NCBI GenBank assembly: GCA_038396605.1 | Contig: CP121690.1 | Span: forward strand, 2,202,500 to 2,266,499 | Source: Eubacteriales bacterium mix99 | Lineage (GTDB): Bacteria > Bacillota > Clostridia > Caldicoprobacterales > DTU083 | Length of the DNA stretch: 64,000 nt | Direction of reading: 5' to 3' | In this document: positions 42,857 to 52,339 of the stretch, one piece after another | How positions within the stretch are numbered: position 1 is the stretch's first letter | How the letters are laid out: each line of letters begins with the position of its first letter | Program-made: the position numbers and the translations under genes | Notes under the pieces: model-generated | Seen by the model: the letters and a program-made list of their open reading frames with translations, nothing else | What the model was told of the DNA's origin: nothing | Databases searched by the model: none

Positions 42857-45775
42857 TTATAATGAAACAGCTGCAATCAGACTGCGCAGACGGATCCGGG
42901 CAGCTCCGAGATTACTGATTTCATCAATTTTGATCTGGGTATAAAGCCGGGATCCATCCTCCAGGATCCTGCGCACTTCATCGGTGGTAATGGCGTCCAG
43001 CCCGCAGCCGAAGGAAACCAGCTGCACCAGCTGCATATTGCGGTGCCGGGTTACATACTTTGCAGCGGCATACAGCCTGGAGTGATAGGTCCACTGATTC
43101 AGGACATCCATCTTTTCCTTTTCTTCCAGGTAGCTGATGGAATCCTCCGATACGACCACCAATCCCAGGGAATTGATCAGCTGATCCATGCCATGATTGA
43201 TTTCCGGATCAATGTGATACGGCCTTCCTGCCAGGACAATCACCTGGTAACCATTCTTTTCTGCGAACTCCAGCGCTTTTTTCCCGTAGGAACGAACATC
43301 TTCCTGGTAGTGGGAATATTCTGCATATGCCTTTTCGGTTGCTGCCTTTGTAATCTTTTCCGGCACTCCAAATTCCTTTTTGAAATACCGGCCGGCTTTT
43401 TTTACAAATTTTTTCGGACTTGACAACGAAAAATAAGGATTCAGGAAGTTGATCTGTTCCAAAGCGGAGATATTTGCCTTGATCAGCTCCGGGTAGTAGG
43501 CGACGACCGGGCAGTTGTAGTGATTGTCTCCTGCATGTTCATCAAAGTTATACGTCATGCATGGATAGAAAATCGTGGAAACTCCCTTCTCCAGCAGCTG
43601 TTCAATGTGTCCGTGCATCAGTTTGGCAGGGTAGCATACCGTATCGGACGGAATGGTATGCTGTCCTTTTGTATAGGTTTTACGGGTGGTGGGACCGGAA
43701 AGTACGACTTCAAATCCCATCTCCGACAGCAGGGTATGCCAGAACGGGAGATTTTCGTACATATTCAATCCCATGGGAATGCCAATCCTGCCAAGAGGCG
43801 CTTCTTTTCCGGGCTGATATTTCTTCAGACGCTCCAGCTTAAACCGATAGGCATTGGGCAGCTCGGTTTTCTTTTTCTTTCCAAGAGGCCGGTCGCACCG
43901 GTTTCCGGAAATATATCGTTCCTTTCCGCTGAAGAGATTGATGGTAAGCTTGCAGTGATTGGTACAGCCGTTGCAGGTGGCGGCCTTTGAGGTATGGGTG
44001 AATGCGGCAAGCTCCGCCGGACCCAGGACATTGGAATGTTCTCTGCCCAGATCCTTTGCATGGAGGGCGGCGCCAAAGGCTCCCATCAATCCGGCAATGG
44101 GCGGCCGGGTTACCTGCTTTCCGGTCTCCTGCTCAAAGCTGCGGAGGATGGCATCGTTCAGGAAAGTCCCTCCCTGCACTACAATATGGTTGCCCAGCTT
44201 ATCCGGAGAGGAAATACGGATCACCTTGTACAATGCATTTTTAATAATGCTCATGGCCAGGCCGGCGGAAATATCCTTTATATCCGCACCGTCTTTCTGG
44301 GCCTGTTTCACGGAGGAATTCATGAATACGGTGCAGCGCGATCCGAGATCCACCGGATGCTCTGCAAACAGGCCCAGTTTTGAAAATTCGGAAATCGAAT
44401 ATCCCAGCGCCTGGGAAAAGGTATCGATAAAGGAACCGCAGCCGGAGGAGCAGGCTTCGTTCAGCATAATGGAATCAATGGCGTTGTTTTTTATTTTCAT
44501 GCATTTGATGTCCTGTCCGCCGATATCCAGGATAAAATCCACCTGTGGATCATAGAATCGGGCGGCAAAATAATGGGCAACGGTTTCGACGATGTTTCCG
44601 TCCAGATGGAAGGCATTTCGGATCAGCTCTTCCCCATAACCGGTGGAGGCGGCAGCACGGATCCGGATCCGGTCCCCGCAGAGACGGTAAATGTTTTTCA
44701 GTTGTTCCTTTACCAGGGGAATCGGTTCCCCATAATTGGACTGATAGAAATCATACAGGATGTCACCGTCCGGTGTGATCAAAACCAGCTTGATGGTGGT
44801 GGAACCGGCATCGATGCCTAGATAGGCGTCTCCCTGCCATGTCCGGATATCAAGGTGGTCCACCCTGTCCTTGCTGTGACGGGCATAGAATGCCTGATAA
44901 TCTTCCGGGGAATCAAACAGGGGAGGGGCGCATTGGATGGCACTCCGGTTGTACTGCGCCCCGGAAAGCTGATCCATGAGCTCTTCGTAATCCATGGTGG
45001 CGGTGTTTTTACTATACAGAGCAGCGCCCAGCGCAACATAGTACTCTGCATTGTCCGGAAACAGGGCGTGTTCGTCATCCAGGGACAGGGTATCGACAAA
45101 GCGCTCCTGCAGGCCCTTTTGAAAAGTCAGGGGGCCGCCCAGAAAAGCGACTTTTCCCTTGATCTCACGTCCCTGGGCCAAACCGGCAATGGTCTGATCC
45201 ACAACGGCCTGATAGATGCTGGCAGCGATATCGGATTTATTGGCTCCCTGATTCAGCAGGGGCTGTATGTCGGATTTGGCAAAAACACCGCAGCGGGATG
45301 CGATATTGTAAATCTTTTGATGCCCGGCGCTCAGTTTGTCCAATTCCTCCAGGGATACATTCAGCAGGGAAGCCATCTGATCGATGAAGGCTCCTGTGCC
45401 GCCTGCGCAGCTGCCATTCATTCTCTCTTCAATTCCTCCGGTCAGGAAAAGGATCTTTGCGTCTTCTCCGCCCAACTCGATGACAGCATCCACGTTTTCC
45501 TGAAAGTTTTCCACGGCTATCTGGGTGGAAAAAACCTCCTGAACAAATTCCAGCCGGGCATCCCTGGACAATCCCAGTCCGGCAGATCCTGTGATGGCGA
45601 CCTTCAGACGGTTCCCTTCCAGCAGATCATCAAGACCTTTGAGAATCTGCATGGTATTTTCCCGGACCTGTGCGTAATGCCTTCCGTAATGCTTGTATAT
45701 GATATTGCTTTTTTCATCCAATACAACGACCTTGACTGTGGTGGAACCGATGTCAATCCCGATGAAGCAGTTCAT
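42857..45775 (-). CDS. Tandem BadF/BadG-type activase with DUF2229 (acyl-CoA dehydratase activase-related)
   Basis: 972 residues. Two ASKHA-fold BcrAD_BadFG domains lie in tandem: the first starts 'CFIGIDIGSTTVKVVVLDEK' and contains 'GGEDAKILFLTGGIEERMNGSC'; the second starts 'YLGIDAGSTTIKLVLITPDG' (about 320) and contains 'DIGGQDIKCMKI' and 'LNEACSSGCGSFIDTF'. The latter includes the cysteine that anchors the bridging [4Fe-4S] cluster in HgdC-type activators. A DUF2229-like region follows (about 660-970, 'GIPMGLNMYENLPFWHTLL'). Such proteins hydrolyse ATP to push an electron to a low-potential partner, probably the product of the next gene. Start ATG 45775 follows AAGGTG. Confidence 0.87.
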   Translation of the reverse strand: MNCFIGIDIGSTTVKVVVLDEKSNIIYKHYGRHYAQVRENTMQILKGLDDLLEGNRLKVAITGSAGLGLSRDARLEFVQEVFSTQIAVENFQENVDAVIELGGEDAKILFLTGGIEERMNGSCAGGTGAFIDQMASLLNVSLEELDKLSAGHQKIYNIASRCGVFAKSDIQPLLNQGANKSDIAASIYQAVVDQTIAGLAQGREIKGKVAFLGGPLTFQKGLQERFVDTLSLDDEHALFPDNAEYYVALGAALYSKNTATMDYEELMDQLSGAQYNRSAIQCAPPLFDSPEDYQAFYARHSKDRVDHLDIRTWQGDAYLGIDAGSTTIKLVLITPDGDILYDFYQSNYGEPIPLVKEQLKNIYRLCGDRIRIRAAASTGYGEELIRNAFHLDGNIVETVAHYFAARFYDPQVDFILDIGGQDIKCMKIKNNAIDSIMLNEACSSGCGSFIDTFSQALGYSISEFSKLGLFAEHPVDLGSRCTVFMNSSVKQAQKDGADIKDISAGLAMSIIKNALYKVIRISSPDKLGNHIVVQGGTFLNDAILRSFEQETGKQVTRPPIAGLMGAFGAALHAKDLGREHSNVLGPAELAAFTHTSKAATCNGCTNHCKLTINLFSGKERYISGNRCDRPLGKKKKTELPNAYRFKLERLKKYQPGKEAPLGRIGIPMGLNMYENLPFWHTLLSEMGFEVVLSGPTTRKTYTKGQHTIPSDTVCYPAKLMHGHIEQLLEKGVSTIFYPCMTYNFDEHAGDNHYNCPVVAYYPELIKANISALEQINFLNPYFSLSSPKKFVKKAGRYFKKEFGVPEKITKAATEKAYAEYSHYQEDVRSYGKKALEFAEKNGYQVIVLAGRPYHIDPEINHGMDQLINSLGLVVVSEDSISYLEEKEKMDVLNQWTYHSRLYAAAKYVTRHRNMQLVQLVSFGCGLDAITTDEVRRILEDGSRLYTQIKIDEISNLGAARIRLRSLIAAVSL

Positions 45776-46011
45776 CTTTTCACCTTTTCTTTTATCAATG
45801 GTTTATTGAAGTACTCACCTAAGTATTCAATTATATATTGTATACCAAACTTTATCAACACCCAAACAGCCGGTTTTGTATGAATGCCAGGCATTACAGC
45901 ATTACAGGGCGTTGCGCCTGCTGCGGTATCCGGGGCCATGCTGTGGGGAAACTGTCATATTCTCCTTTTTATCGAATAGATAATAATAGAGATAGGAAAG
46001 GGGGAAGACCA

Positions 46012-46446
46012 ATGCCCAGACCGAGAACACTCAGTTACGCGTTGAACAAAAAAACAGACAAGTTGTTGAAAGTGTATCGTCAAAAAGCGACGGATCTGGC
46101 TGTCATGATACCGGTTGGACTGGTCGCTGCCCTGTTATGGGGTTATTTCCTTGGAAATATGGACTATTATATGAACAGCTGGTTCTCCCTTCCTGCTGCG
46201 GCTCCCAATGGCGCTCCCCTGCCTTCCTGGCTGGAAGCGGTTTATTTCCGCCTTCTGCTGGTTACCACCGTGATTTTCGGCTGCATGTATGCATTTTGGA
46301 ACAGGCATAATGAGAAATACAAAAAATACAAGAAAGAGATTCTGGAGATCCTGGAAGTAAACCCCTGTGAACACAGAAGCCCGTGTTCCTGTAAGGACGA
46401 CTACTGCCGCTGGCTGGAAAAGGAAGAAGGAGTGGATTTACTATAG
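46012..46446 (+). CDS. Membrane protein of unknown function, two helices
   Basis: 144 residues from ATG 46012 after a GGAAAGGGGG site. Two hydrophobic segments (about 30-50 and 80-100) are joined by an extracellular loop rich in Pro and Ala. The C-terminal cytoplasmic tail is charged ('NEKYKKYKKEILEILE') and carries the cysteine cluster 'NPCEHRSPCSCKDDYCRW', which could bind metal. It is divergently transcribed from the activase operon. No family recognised. Confidence 0.7.
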   Translation: MPRPRTLSYALNKKTDKLLKVYRQKATDLAVMIPVGLVAALLWGYFLGNMDYYMNSWFSLPAAAPNGAPLPSWLEAVYFRLLLVTTVIFGCMYAFWNRHNEKYKKYKKEILEILEVNPCEHRSPCSCKDDYCRWLEKEEGVDLL

Positions 46447-46569
46447 TGAAATAGACAAATAAGAATATTTGTAAGGATTTTTAACACTTCTACTATTTTG
46501 ACAATAGAGAATAGCTGCACTCCGGGCTACAATAAAATTGGGTTTTTGAATTCACAGGAGTTGATCACA

Positions 46570-47547
46570 TTGGATCTGCAGCATCGTTTGGTACGTCAGG
46601 CTATTAATATAGCGGTCAGCAAAGCCATGGAGGATATGAAGAGCAGTACGAAGCGAAGTACCAGGAATCTGGTGGATCTGGGGCTGCTTTATGCCCAGAC
46701 AGAGACGCAGAAAAATTTTTTCAGCATTGCCAAAAAAATCATTTCCAGTCCCCAGACTCCGTACCATATTCTTATTTCCAGTATGATCACCGATGTGAAC
46801 AATGACACGATCAGGAAAGTGGGATTGAATCTGGGATACAGCAGTTTAATCCACGGAGCCCGCAAGCTGAAAAAGAGATGGAAAAGCACAGGGGATTTGG
46901 CTCCCTGGCTGATCATTTTTGACCGGAGTGAGCCGGATCCGGACTTCTTTCCCAATATGGACCGTTGTATTCAGGAACTCCGGGAACTTGGCATTTACTC
47001 CTATATCGTCTGCCTGCATGACACAGGGGACGTTTCCAGGCTGTGCGACATTGTGGAGCGGTACGATGAATGCATGTTTGCCCTGAAGGTGCCGCCCGAC
47101 GTCATTACAGAGGAGACGGCGGATATCGTGGGCAGGAGAAACAATATGATTGTTTCAGTGCAGGCAGAGGGCAGCGATCTTCAATGGAAGGGCAGGGGAA
47201 CAGCATTCCACCTGCTGCGGTGCAACCGGTGTCTCTATGGATTCCATGTAAATTACAACGATAAGACAATGATTCCGGCAGTTGCCCCGGAGTATGTCCG
47301 GTCCGCCATTGATTCCGGCTGTTTCTTTGGAATATACGTTGCGGAAGAGGGCGTTTCGGACGAATGCAGAAAGTCCGTTTATCACTTTGCACGCAGCACA
47401 AGAGGGGAAAATGGCCAGCCGCTGCTGACGATGGAGTGGTATCGGGATATTCATGACATCACAAAGGCCATTCTCTCCGGGGAGGGGTATCGGAAGGTGG
47501 ATCTTTCTGCCCGGAAGACCAATCAAGTGTATCTCAGTACGACGTAA
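46570..47547 (+). CDS. Protein of unknown function, about 325 residues
   Basis: Soluble protein; I place the start at TTG 46570, nine bases after AGGAG, though the frame is open to 46498. Layout suggests a TIM-barrel-like alternation: 'MITDVNNDTIRKVGLNLGYS', 'APWLIIFDRSEPDPDFFPNM', 'GIYSYIVCLHDTGDVSRLCD', 'MIVSVQAEGSDLQW', 'GFHVNYNDKTMIPAVAPEYV'. It recalls the barrel of radical SAM proteins but lacks the CxxxCxxC cluster motif. It sits between a membrane protein and a convergent TetR regulator. I do not recognise the family. Confidence 0.75.
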   Translation: MDLQHRLVRQAINIAVSKAMEDMKSSTKRSTRNLVDLGLLYAQTETQKNFFSIAKKIISSPQTPYHILISSMITDVNNDTIRKVGLNLGYSSLIHGARKLKKRWKSTGDLAPWLIIFDRSEPDPDFFPNMDRCIQELRELGIYSYIVCLHDTGDVSRLCDIVERYDECMFALKVPPDVITEETADIVGRRNNMIVSVQAEGSDLQWKGRGTAFHLLRCNRCLYGFHVNYNDKTMIPAVAPEYVRSAIDSGCFFGIYVAEEGVSDECRKSVYHFARSTRGENGQPLLTMEWYRDIHDITKAILSGEGYRKVDLSARKTNQVYLSTT

Positions 47548-47553
47548 AGGACT

Positions 47554-48162
47554 TCAGTCCTTTTCTTTTTTTGTCATTTTTGTTATTTCTTTTCCGGACG
47601 ATTTTTGGATTTGGTCCGCCAGTTCATGAAGGACGCTCCCATCAAAAAAGCTACGGATCTTCTCTATGAATTCCGCAGGATCTTCTTTCATGCCCTCATT
47701 GGCCCAGCGGATAAGAAAAGCAACAAAAGCAGTAGCAAAGAACGATACGAAAAATTCCCATTTATCACGGTCGTACTTCTCCGGGGGCGGGGAGTTTTCA
47801 ATCGCAGATATGGCAATATCCCTGATGTAAGTATTCAAATACTCAGGGAAGGAATTTTGCCCGGTGGTGTTGAGTGCATTGGTATAAAATGTTTTGTTTT
47901 GCTGCATGTAGCAGCAAAGATCCTTCAAACCATCCGTCCAGTTCTCAAGGGAATCATAAGAGGTCATAAACCGGGTGGTCTCCGTGTAGTAGATCCAGTT
48001 CATCAAATCGTATTTATCTTTAAAGTGGTAATAGAAGGACTGCCTGGTCAGACCGCATTCGTCCACAATATCGCGGACGCTGAGTTTATTGAAAGACTTT
48101 TTCGTCATTAATTTTTTCAGGGAATTCGCAAGGGCAATCTTTGTTATATTTGCATCCGGCAT
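47554..48162 (-). CDS. TetR/AcrR-family transcriptional regulator (DhaS-like)
   Basis: 202 residues. The N-terminal helix-turn-helix is clear: 'LMTKKSFNKLSVRDIVDECG' then 'LTRQSFYYHFKDKYDLMNWI' (about 18-60). The C-terminal ligand-binding part resembles the TetR_C_8 type seen in DhaS and relatives ('TGQNSFPEYLNTYIRDIAIS'). The start ATG 48162 follows AGGAGGG; the frame is open to 48204. It ends 7 bases from the convergent unknown gene. Target and ligand are unknown; no adjacent divergent transporter or dehydrogenase is seen, so regulation in trans is possible. Confidence 0.87.
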   Translation of the reverse strand: MPDANITKIALANSLKKLMTKKSFNKLSVRDIVDECGLTRQSFYYHFKDKYDLMNWIYYTETTRFMTSYDSLENWTDGLKDLCCYMQQNKTFYTNALNTTGQNSFPEYLNTYIRDIAISAIENSPPPEKYDRDKWEFFVSFFATAFVAFLIRWANEGMKEDPAEFIEKIRSFFDGSVLHELADQIQKSSGKEITKMTKKEKD

Positions 48163-48556
48163 TGCAGCAAACCCTCCTGCTTTTCCCTCTTCTGCCTGCA
48201 GCAATCTTCGGTCATTTATTATTTCCTTTCTTCCCTGATCAAATCAGGACCTCTTCCTAAAGTATAGCAGGTATTTGAGACAGAAACAAACTGTATCCAA
48301 AAAAAATATAAAAATTTTAATCCTGAGGAGGAATTATTATATCTACGTCGAATATACTTATTAATGTAACAAAATTGTAATGTATTCGAAACATGGATGT
48401 AACACAGATTACGGATGGTACACGGATTGGCAGTGGTGTAACCATAGGACACAGGTATGACGAAGGCAGCGCAAGTCATGAATACATCTTGAGACACGGG
48501 TGCAGTAAGGTAGAAATGTTACAGGGGTTTATTCCAGTTGGGAGGGGGTCAATCAA
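48163..48556. other. Divergent intergenic region with repeated TGTAAC elements
   Basis: No gene seen between the TetR regulator and the NlpC/P60 gene. TGTAAC occurs at 48365-48370, 48398-48403 and 48437-48442, with an inverted GTTACA at 48518. The first is part of a perfect WalR-type repeat (separate entry). I could not place a convincing -35/-10 pair for either gene. Confidence 0.5.
48365..48381 (+). promoter_or_regulatory. WalR (YycF)-type direct repeat
   Basis: TGTAAC-AAAAT-TGTAAT matches the established WalR operator TGTWAH-N5-TGTWAH exactly. WalRK controls peptidoglycan hydrolase genes in low-GC Gram-positive bacteria, and the downstream gene encodes an NlpC/P60 hydrolase. The site is about 175 bases before its start codon. 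Confidence 0.55.
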
Positions 48557-50035
48557 ATGAAAAAATCCAAAATACTGCTTCCTATTACAATGTGTATGTT
48601 CACAGCAGGGACGCTGACATCTTTTGCTCCTGCCGAGCGCATGGTCAAGCAAAAAGAGAACGCCGGGGTCTATGAGATGTATGTCAATGATGTGTCGGTC
48701 GGCGTGATTCAGCATGCTGCCAGGGGGCTGGATTATTACGACGATGTGCTGAAGGATTTAAAGGAGAAATATCCGGACAACGTTGACATTATCTCTGATG
48801 TCCATTTCAAGAAAGTGGACGCCGGAAAGGCGGAGGATGTCAGTGAGGACAAGATGGCAGAGAGCATAGAGAAGGCTGTGGATATTGAGACAGAGGCCTT
48901 TGCGATTAAAGTGAACGGGAATACGGTATGCCATGTATGTTCCAAAGAACAGGCAGATCATATTGTAAACGCAATTCAGGCACCTTTTGTGAAGTCCATC
49001 GAAACCGCGGCGAATGAGGTACAGGAAGTGAAGTTTGCGGAGAATGTGAAGATCGAACCGGAGAAAGTTCCTTATGATAAAGTGACGGAGGAAAAGGAAG
49101 CAACCGATATGCTCCGTCAGAACAAGGAAGACAAGAAAAAATATACGATTGTGGAGGGAGATTCCCTGTGGACAATAGCCGCCGCCAATCAGACCCATGT
49201 CAACGATATTCTGACATTGAATCCGGGGCTGGACGTTTCCAATCTCAAGCCGGGGCAGGAGATTGAGCTGTCCGCTGAAAAGAAACTGCTGTCCGTTGTG
49301 ACAAAGGAAAAGTCCAGCTACCAGGAAGAGATCCCGTTTGGCACGGAGGAAAAAGAGGATAAGAGCATCCCCGTGGGAAAATCCAGGACCGTTCAGGAAG
49401 GCCGCAACGGGAAAAAGGAAATTCAGGTAAACATTGTCCGGGAAAATGGCAATGAGGTCAGCCGGGAGATCCTGGGAGAAAACGTTGTGGAGCAGCCGGT
49501 CAGCAAAATTATAGCCAAAGGAACGAAAAAGCCTAAGCCCGTTGTGGTGGAGGATGCTTCGATGCGGAGAACCTCTGCAGGGAAATCTTCCAGAAAAGCC
49601 CGTACCTCTGTTGCCAGCTATCAGGCACCTGTGACAAATCGAGGAGCCGCCCGGGGATCCGCAACGCAGAGTGCAGTGGTTGCATTTGCCCGGCAGCAGT
49701 TGGGAAAGCCATATGTATATGGAGCAGGTGGTCCCAATGCCTTTGACTGTTCCGGATTTACCTCCTATGTATACAGTCATTTTGGGTATCAGCTGAACAG
49801 AGTGTCCGGGGCACAAGCTGCGGATGGCAGATCGGTTTCCAAAGCAGATCTGGCTCCCGGAGATATTCTGCTTTTTTCCAGAAAACCAGGCGGCCCGATA
49901 GGCCATGTTGCAATTTATATGGGAGGCGGCCAGCTCATCCATGCATCGAACAGTCATAAAAAAATCATAACGAAAGGTCTCAACGGATCTTATTTTTCGA
50001 AGAACTATAAAGGGGCAAGGCGCATTCTGAATTAA
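48557..50035 (+). CDS. Secreted LysM/G5/NlpC-P60 peptidoglycan hydrolase
   Basis: 492 residues from ATG 48557 after GGGAGGGGG. A signal peptide (1-24) leads into an N-terminal region of unknown fold (30-190). A LysM domain covers about 195-239 ('YTIVEGDSLWTIAAANQT'), a G5-like domain about 244-322, then a basic Ser/Lys-rich linker. The NlpC/P60 domain (about 375-490) has the catalytic Cys398 in 'FDCSGFTSYVY', His450 in 'GHVAIYMG' and His462 in 'LIHASN'. It should cleave peptide stems of peptidoglycan during growth or separation. A terminator follows. Confidence 0.93.
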   Translation: MKKSKILLPITMCMFTAGTLTSFAPAERMVKQKENAGVYEMYVNDVSVGVIQHAARGLDYYDDVLKDLKEKYPDNVDIISDVHFKKVDAGKAEDVSEDKMAESIEKAVDIETEAFAIKVNGNTVCHVCSKEQADHIVNAIQAPFVKSIETAANEVQEVKFAENVKIEPEKVPYDKVTEEKEATDMLRQNKEDKKKYTIVEGDSLWTIAAANQTHVNDILTLNPGLDVSNLKPGQEIELSAEKKLLSVVTKEKSSYQEEIPFGTEEKEDKSIPVGKSRTVQEGRNGKKEIQVNIVRENGNEVSREILGENVVEQPVSKIIAKGTKKPKPVVVEDASMRRTSAGKSSRKARTSVASYQAPVTNRGAARGSATQSAVVAFARQQLGKPYVYGAGGPNAFDCSGFTSYVYSHFGYQLNRVSGAQAADGRSVSKADLAPGDILLFSRKPGGPIGHVAIYMGGGQLIHASNSHKKIITKGLNGSYFSKNYKGARRILN

Positions 50036-50070
50036 CCGGGAAAGGCCGGGAAAACAAATAAAGTACATAG

Positions 50071-50096
50071 AGTCCGGGGATACCCCCGGGCTTTTT
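50071..50096 (+). terminator. Terminator after the NlpC/P60 gene
   Basis: AGTCCGGGG (50071-50079) pairs with CCCCGGGCT (50084-50092) around a 4-base loop and is followed by a T run. Confidence 0.88.
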
Positions 50097-50236
50097 CTTT
50101 GCCCGGCCCTGCAGGCGGAATTCCAGTCTGTCATGGATTGTATTCTTATCTTTCATTTTCATTGGGCTAAACACGAATCCGACGGTTTGTGCTATAATAG
50201 AAACCGATATTATTAAAGCGGTTGGGATGAGATAGT

Positions 50237-51367
50237 TTGTTTTCACGAGAATCTGCATTGTTCGGGCAAAAGCGAAAGAGTTATAAAAAATATTGGCTGA
50301 TCCTGTTGCTCCCTCTCGGATGGCTGATCAACGTCCTGTCCAGGGAACACAGTCTGTGGACTGAGAAGTATTACTCGGGAGGGATATATAAAGGGATATC
50401 CTGGCTGATCGGAAAATTGCTGGGGTGGATTCCTTTTTCCGTGGGAGAAATGCTTGTGGCTGCACTGTTGCTGATTGTCCTGTGGAGACTGGCAGTTCTG
50501 ATCCGGGGAATGATCCGGGACCGCCGGGGCCGGTGGACCCGGCTGCGGAACTTTGTACTCAATGCACTGTTTGCAGTCAGTTTGCTTTATTCCCTGTTTC
50601 TTGTCCTTTGGGGATTCAACTATAATCGCCTGAGTTTTTCCGAAATTACCGGGCTGGAAATTCAGGCGTCATCCACGGAAGAGCTGGTTCAGTTGTCGCA
50701 GAAGCTGGCAAAGGACGCCAATACCCTTCGAAAAGACGTTTCGGAAAATCCGTCCGGTGTGATGGTACCCTTTGGCGGCGCAGAAGGGGGCTTCCGGCGA
50801 TGCTACAGGGGATACGAAGCGGCTTCCCGTTATGTGCCGGAGCTGAAGAGTGTCCGCAGCAGGCCGAAACCGCTGCTGTTCTCTCCTGTCATTGCCTATA
50901 CGCATATCTGGGGGATCTACTGCCCGTTTACCGTGGAGTCCAATGTCAATATGAAGATCCCGACTCCCATGATTCTGTCCACCATGATGCATGAAACGGC
51001 ACATCAGCTGGGATTTGCCAGGGAAGATGAGGCCAATTATATTGCCTATCTGACCTGCAGTCTTCATCCGGATGTGGACTTTCAATATGCCGGTGCACTG
51101 TTTGCCCTGGATTATACCCTGGATACGGTTTATGGACTGGACGAAAACGCGTATCGGGATCTGTATAACGAACTGGATCAGAGCGTTCGGAGAGATCTGG
51201 CCGAGAGCAGCAAGTATCAGGAAAAATACGACGGTCCCATCCGGAGGGCTTCCTCCCGGTCCAATGACCTGTATCTGAAAGCCAATCATCAGGAGGATGG
51301 GGAACGCAGTTACGGCAGAATGGTAGATCTGCTGCTGGCACAATATCGCTGTGAAAAGGAAAACTGA
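50237..51367 (+). CDS. DUF3810-type membrane-associated zinc metalloprotease-like protein
   Basis: 376 residues. Three hydrophobic segments occur in the first 125 residues ('WLILLLPLGWLINVLS', 'GEMLVAALLLIVLWRLAVLI', 'FAVSLLYSLFLVLWGFNYN'). An extracellular or peripheral domain follows with the zinc motif HExxH in 'MHETAHQLGFAREDEANYIAY' (about 252), where Glu of 'EDEAN' can be the third ligand. This is the DUF3810 pattern; the substrate is unknown. Start TTG 50237 follows GGGATGAG. It is 11 bases upstream of the ttcA-like gene, suggesting an operon. Confidence 0.83.
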   Translation: MFSRESALFGQKRKSYKKYWLILLLPLGWLINVLSREHSLWTEKYYSGGIYKGISWLIGKLLGWIPFSVGEMLVAALLLIVLWRLAVLIRGMIRDRRGRWTRLRNFVLNALFAVSLLYSLFLVLWGFNYNRLSFSEITGLEIQASSTEELVQLSQKLAKDANTLRKDVSENPSGVMVPFGGAEGGFRRCYRGYEAASRYVPELKSVRSRPKPLLFSPVIAYTHIWGIYCPFTVESNVNMKIPTPMILSTMMHETAHQLGFAREDEANYIAYLTCSLHPDVDFQYAGALFALDYTLDTVYGLDENAYRDLYNELDQSVRRDLAESSKYQEKYDGPIRRASSRSNDLYLKANHQEDGERSYGRMVDLLLAQYRCEKEN

Positions 51368-51378
51368 GGTGATGGGAA

Positions 51379-52269
51379 TTGGAAAACCTGGCAGGGAGCG
51401 GCTGTGAGGCAGGAATTTCCCTTTTGGAGAGGAAGCCACTGAAGGAAATCGAGCGCAGCATCGTGAAGGAATATCGGAAATACCTGTGGGCAAAGTTCAA
51501 TAAAGCCGTACGGGATTATAAACTGGTGCAAGAAGGGGACCGGATCGCCGTTGCGGTTTCCGGGGGGAAAGACAGCCTTCTGATGGCAAAGCTGTTTCAG
51601 GAAATGGAGAAGCACAGGGTCTGTCACTTTGAACTGGAGTTTATTTCCATGGATCCGGGCTTTCATGAGACCAACCGGCAGTTGTTGCTGGAGAACTGTG
51701 AGTATCTCAATATTCCGGTGAAGTTGTTCGAAACGGATATCTTCCGGATTGTGGATCACATTGCCCGGGATTATCCCTGCTATATGTGCGCACGGATGCG
51801 AAGGGGCGCTCTCTACGGGAAAGCACAGGAACTGGGCTGCAACAAGCTGGCACTGGCACATCATTTTGATGATATCATTGAGACGACGCTTTTGAACCTG
51901 TTTTATGCCGGCGAATTCAAAACCATGCGCCCAAGACTCCGGGCCCGGCATTTTGAGCACATGGAATTGATCCGTCCCATGTGCTATATCCATGAGGAAG
52001 ACATCAAAAGATTCACTTCTGATAACGGGATTCCCGCCATGAACTGCGGCTGTGTGGTGGCAGCAAAGAAGACATCCGGCAAGCGCAGGGAGGTCAAGGA
52101 GCTGATCGCAAAGCTGAAGGAGTCCAACAGCGGGATAGACCAGTCCATCTTCAAATCCGCCCAGAATGTCAACCTGGACTCCCTGTGGGGCTGGAAGAAG
52201 GACGGCGTACGTTTTTCCTGTCTGGATGGATTTGAGGACAAGAAGGGGAACGACTTGCCGGGAAATTGA
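51379..52269 (+). CDS. TtcA-family tRNA thiolation ATPase
   Basis: 296 residues. The PP-loop is 'AVAVSGGKDSLLMAKL' (about 56-71). Two cysteines in 'PCYMCARMRRGALY' and a third in 'AMNCGCVVA' match the three-Cys [4Fe-4S] site of TtcA, which makes 2-thiocytidine at tRNA position 32. 'ALAHHFDDIIETTLLNLFYAG' is the conserved ATPase-fold segment. Many Clostridia carry several TtcA-like paralogues, so the exact modification is not certain. TTG 51379 follows GAGGTGATGG; the extra N-terminal 20 residues are variable. Confidence 0.87.
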   Translation: MENLAGSGCEAGISLLERKPLKEIERSIVKEYRKYLWAKFNKAVRDYKLVQEGDRIAVAVSGGKDSLLMAKLFQEMEKHRVCHFELEFISMDPGFHETNRQLLLENCEYLNIPVKLFETDIFRIVDHIARDYPCYMCARMRRGALYGKAQELGCNKLALAHHFDDIIETTLLNLFYAGEFKTMRPRLRARHFEHMELIRPMCYIHEEDIKRFTSDNGIPAMNCGCVVAAKKTSGKRREVKELIAKLKESNSGIDQSIFKSAQNVNLDSLWGWKKDGVRFSCLDGFEDKKGNDLPGN

Positions 52270-52339
52270 GAAATACCGGCAGGAGAAATCTAATTTACAT
52301 TATAATTATCAGCATCATTTAGCTGGGAGGCAGAGTCGA

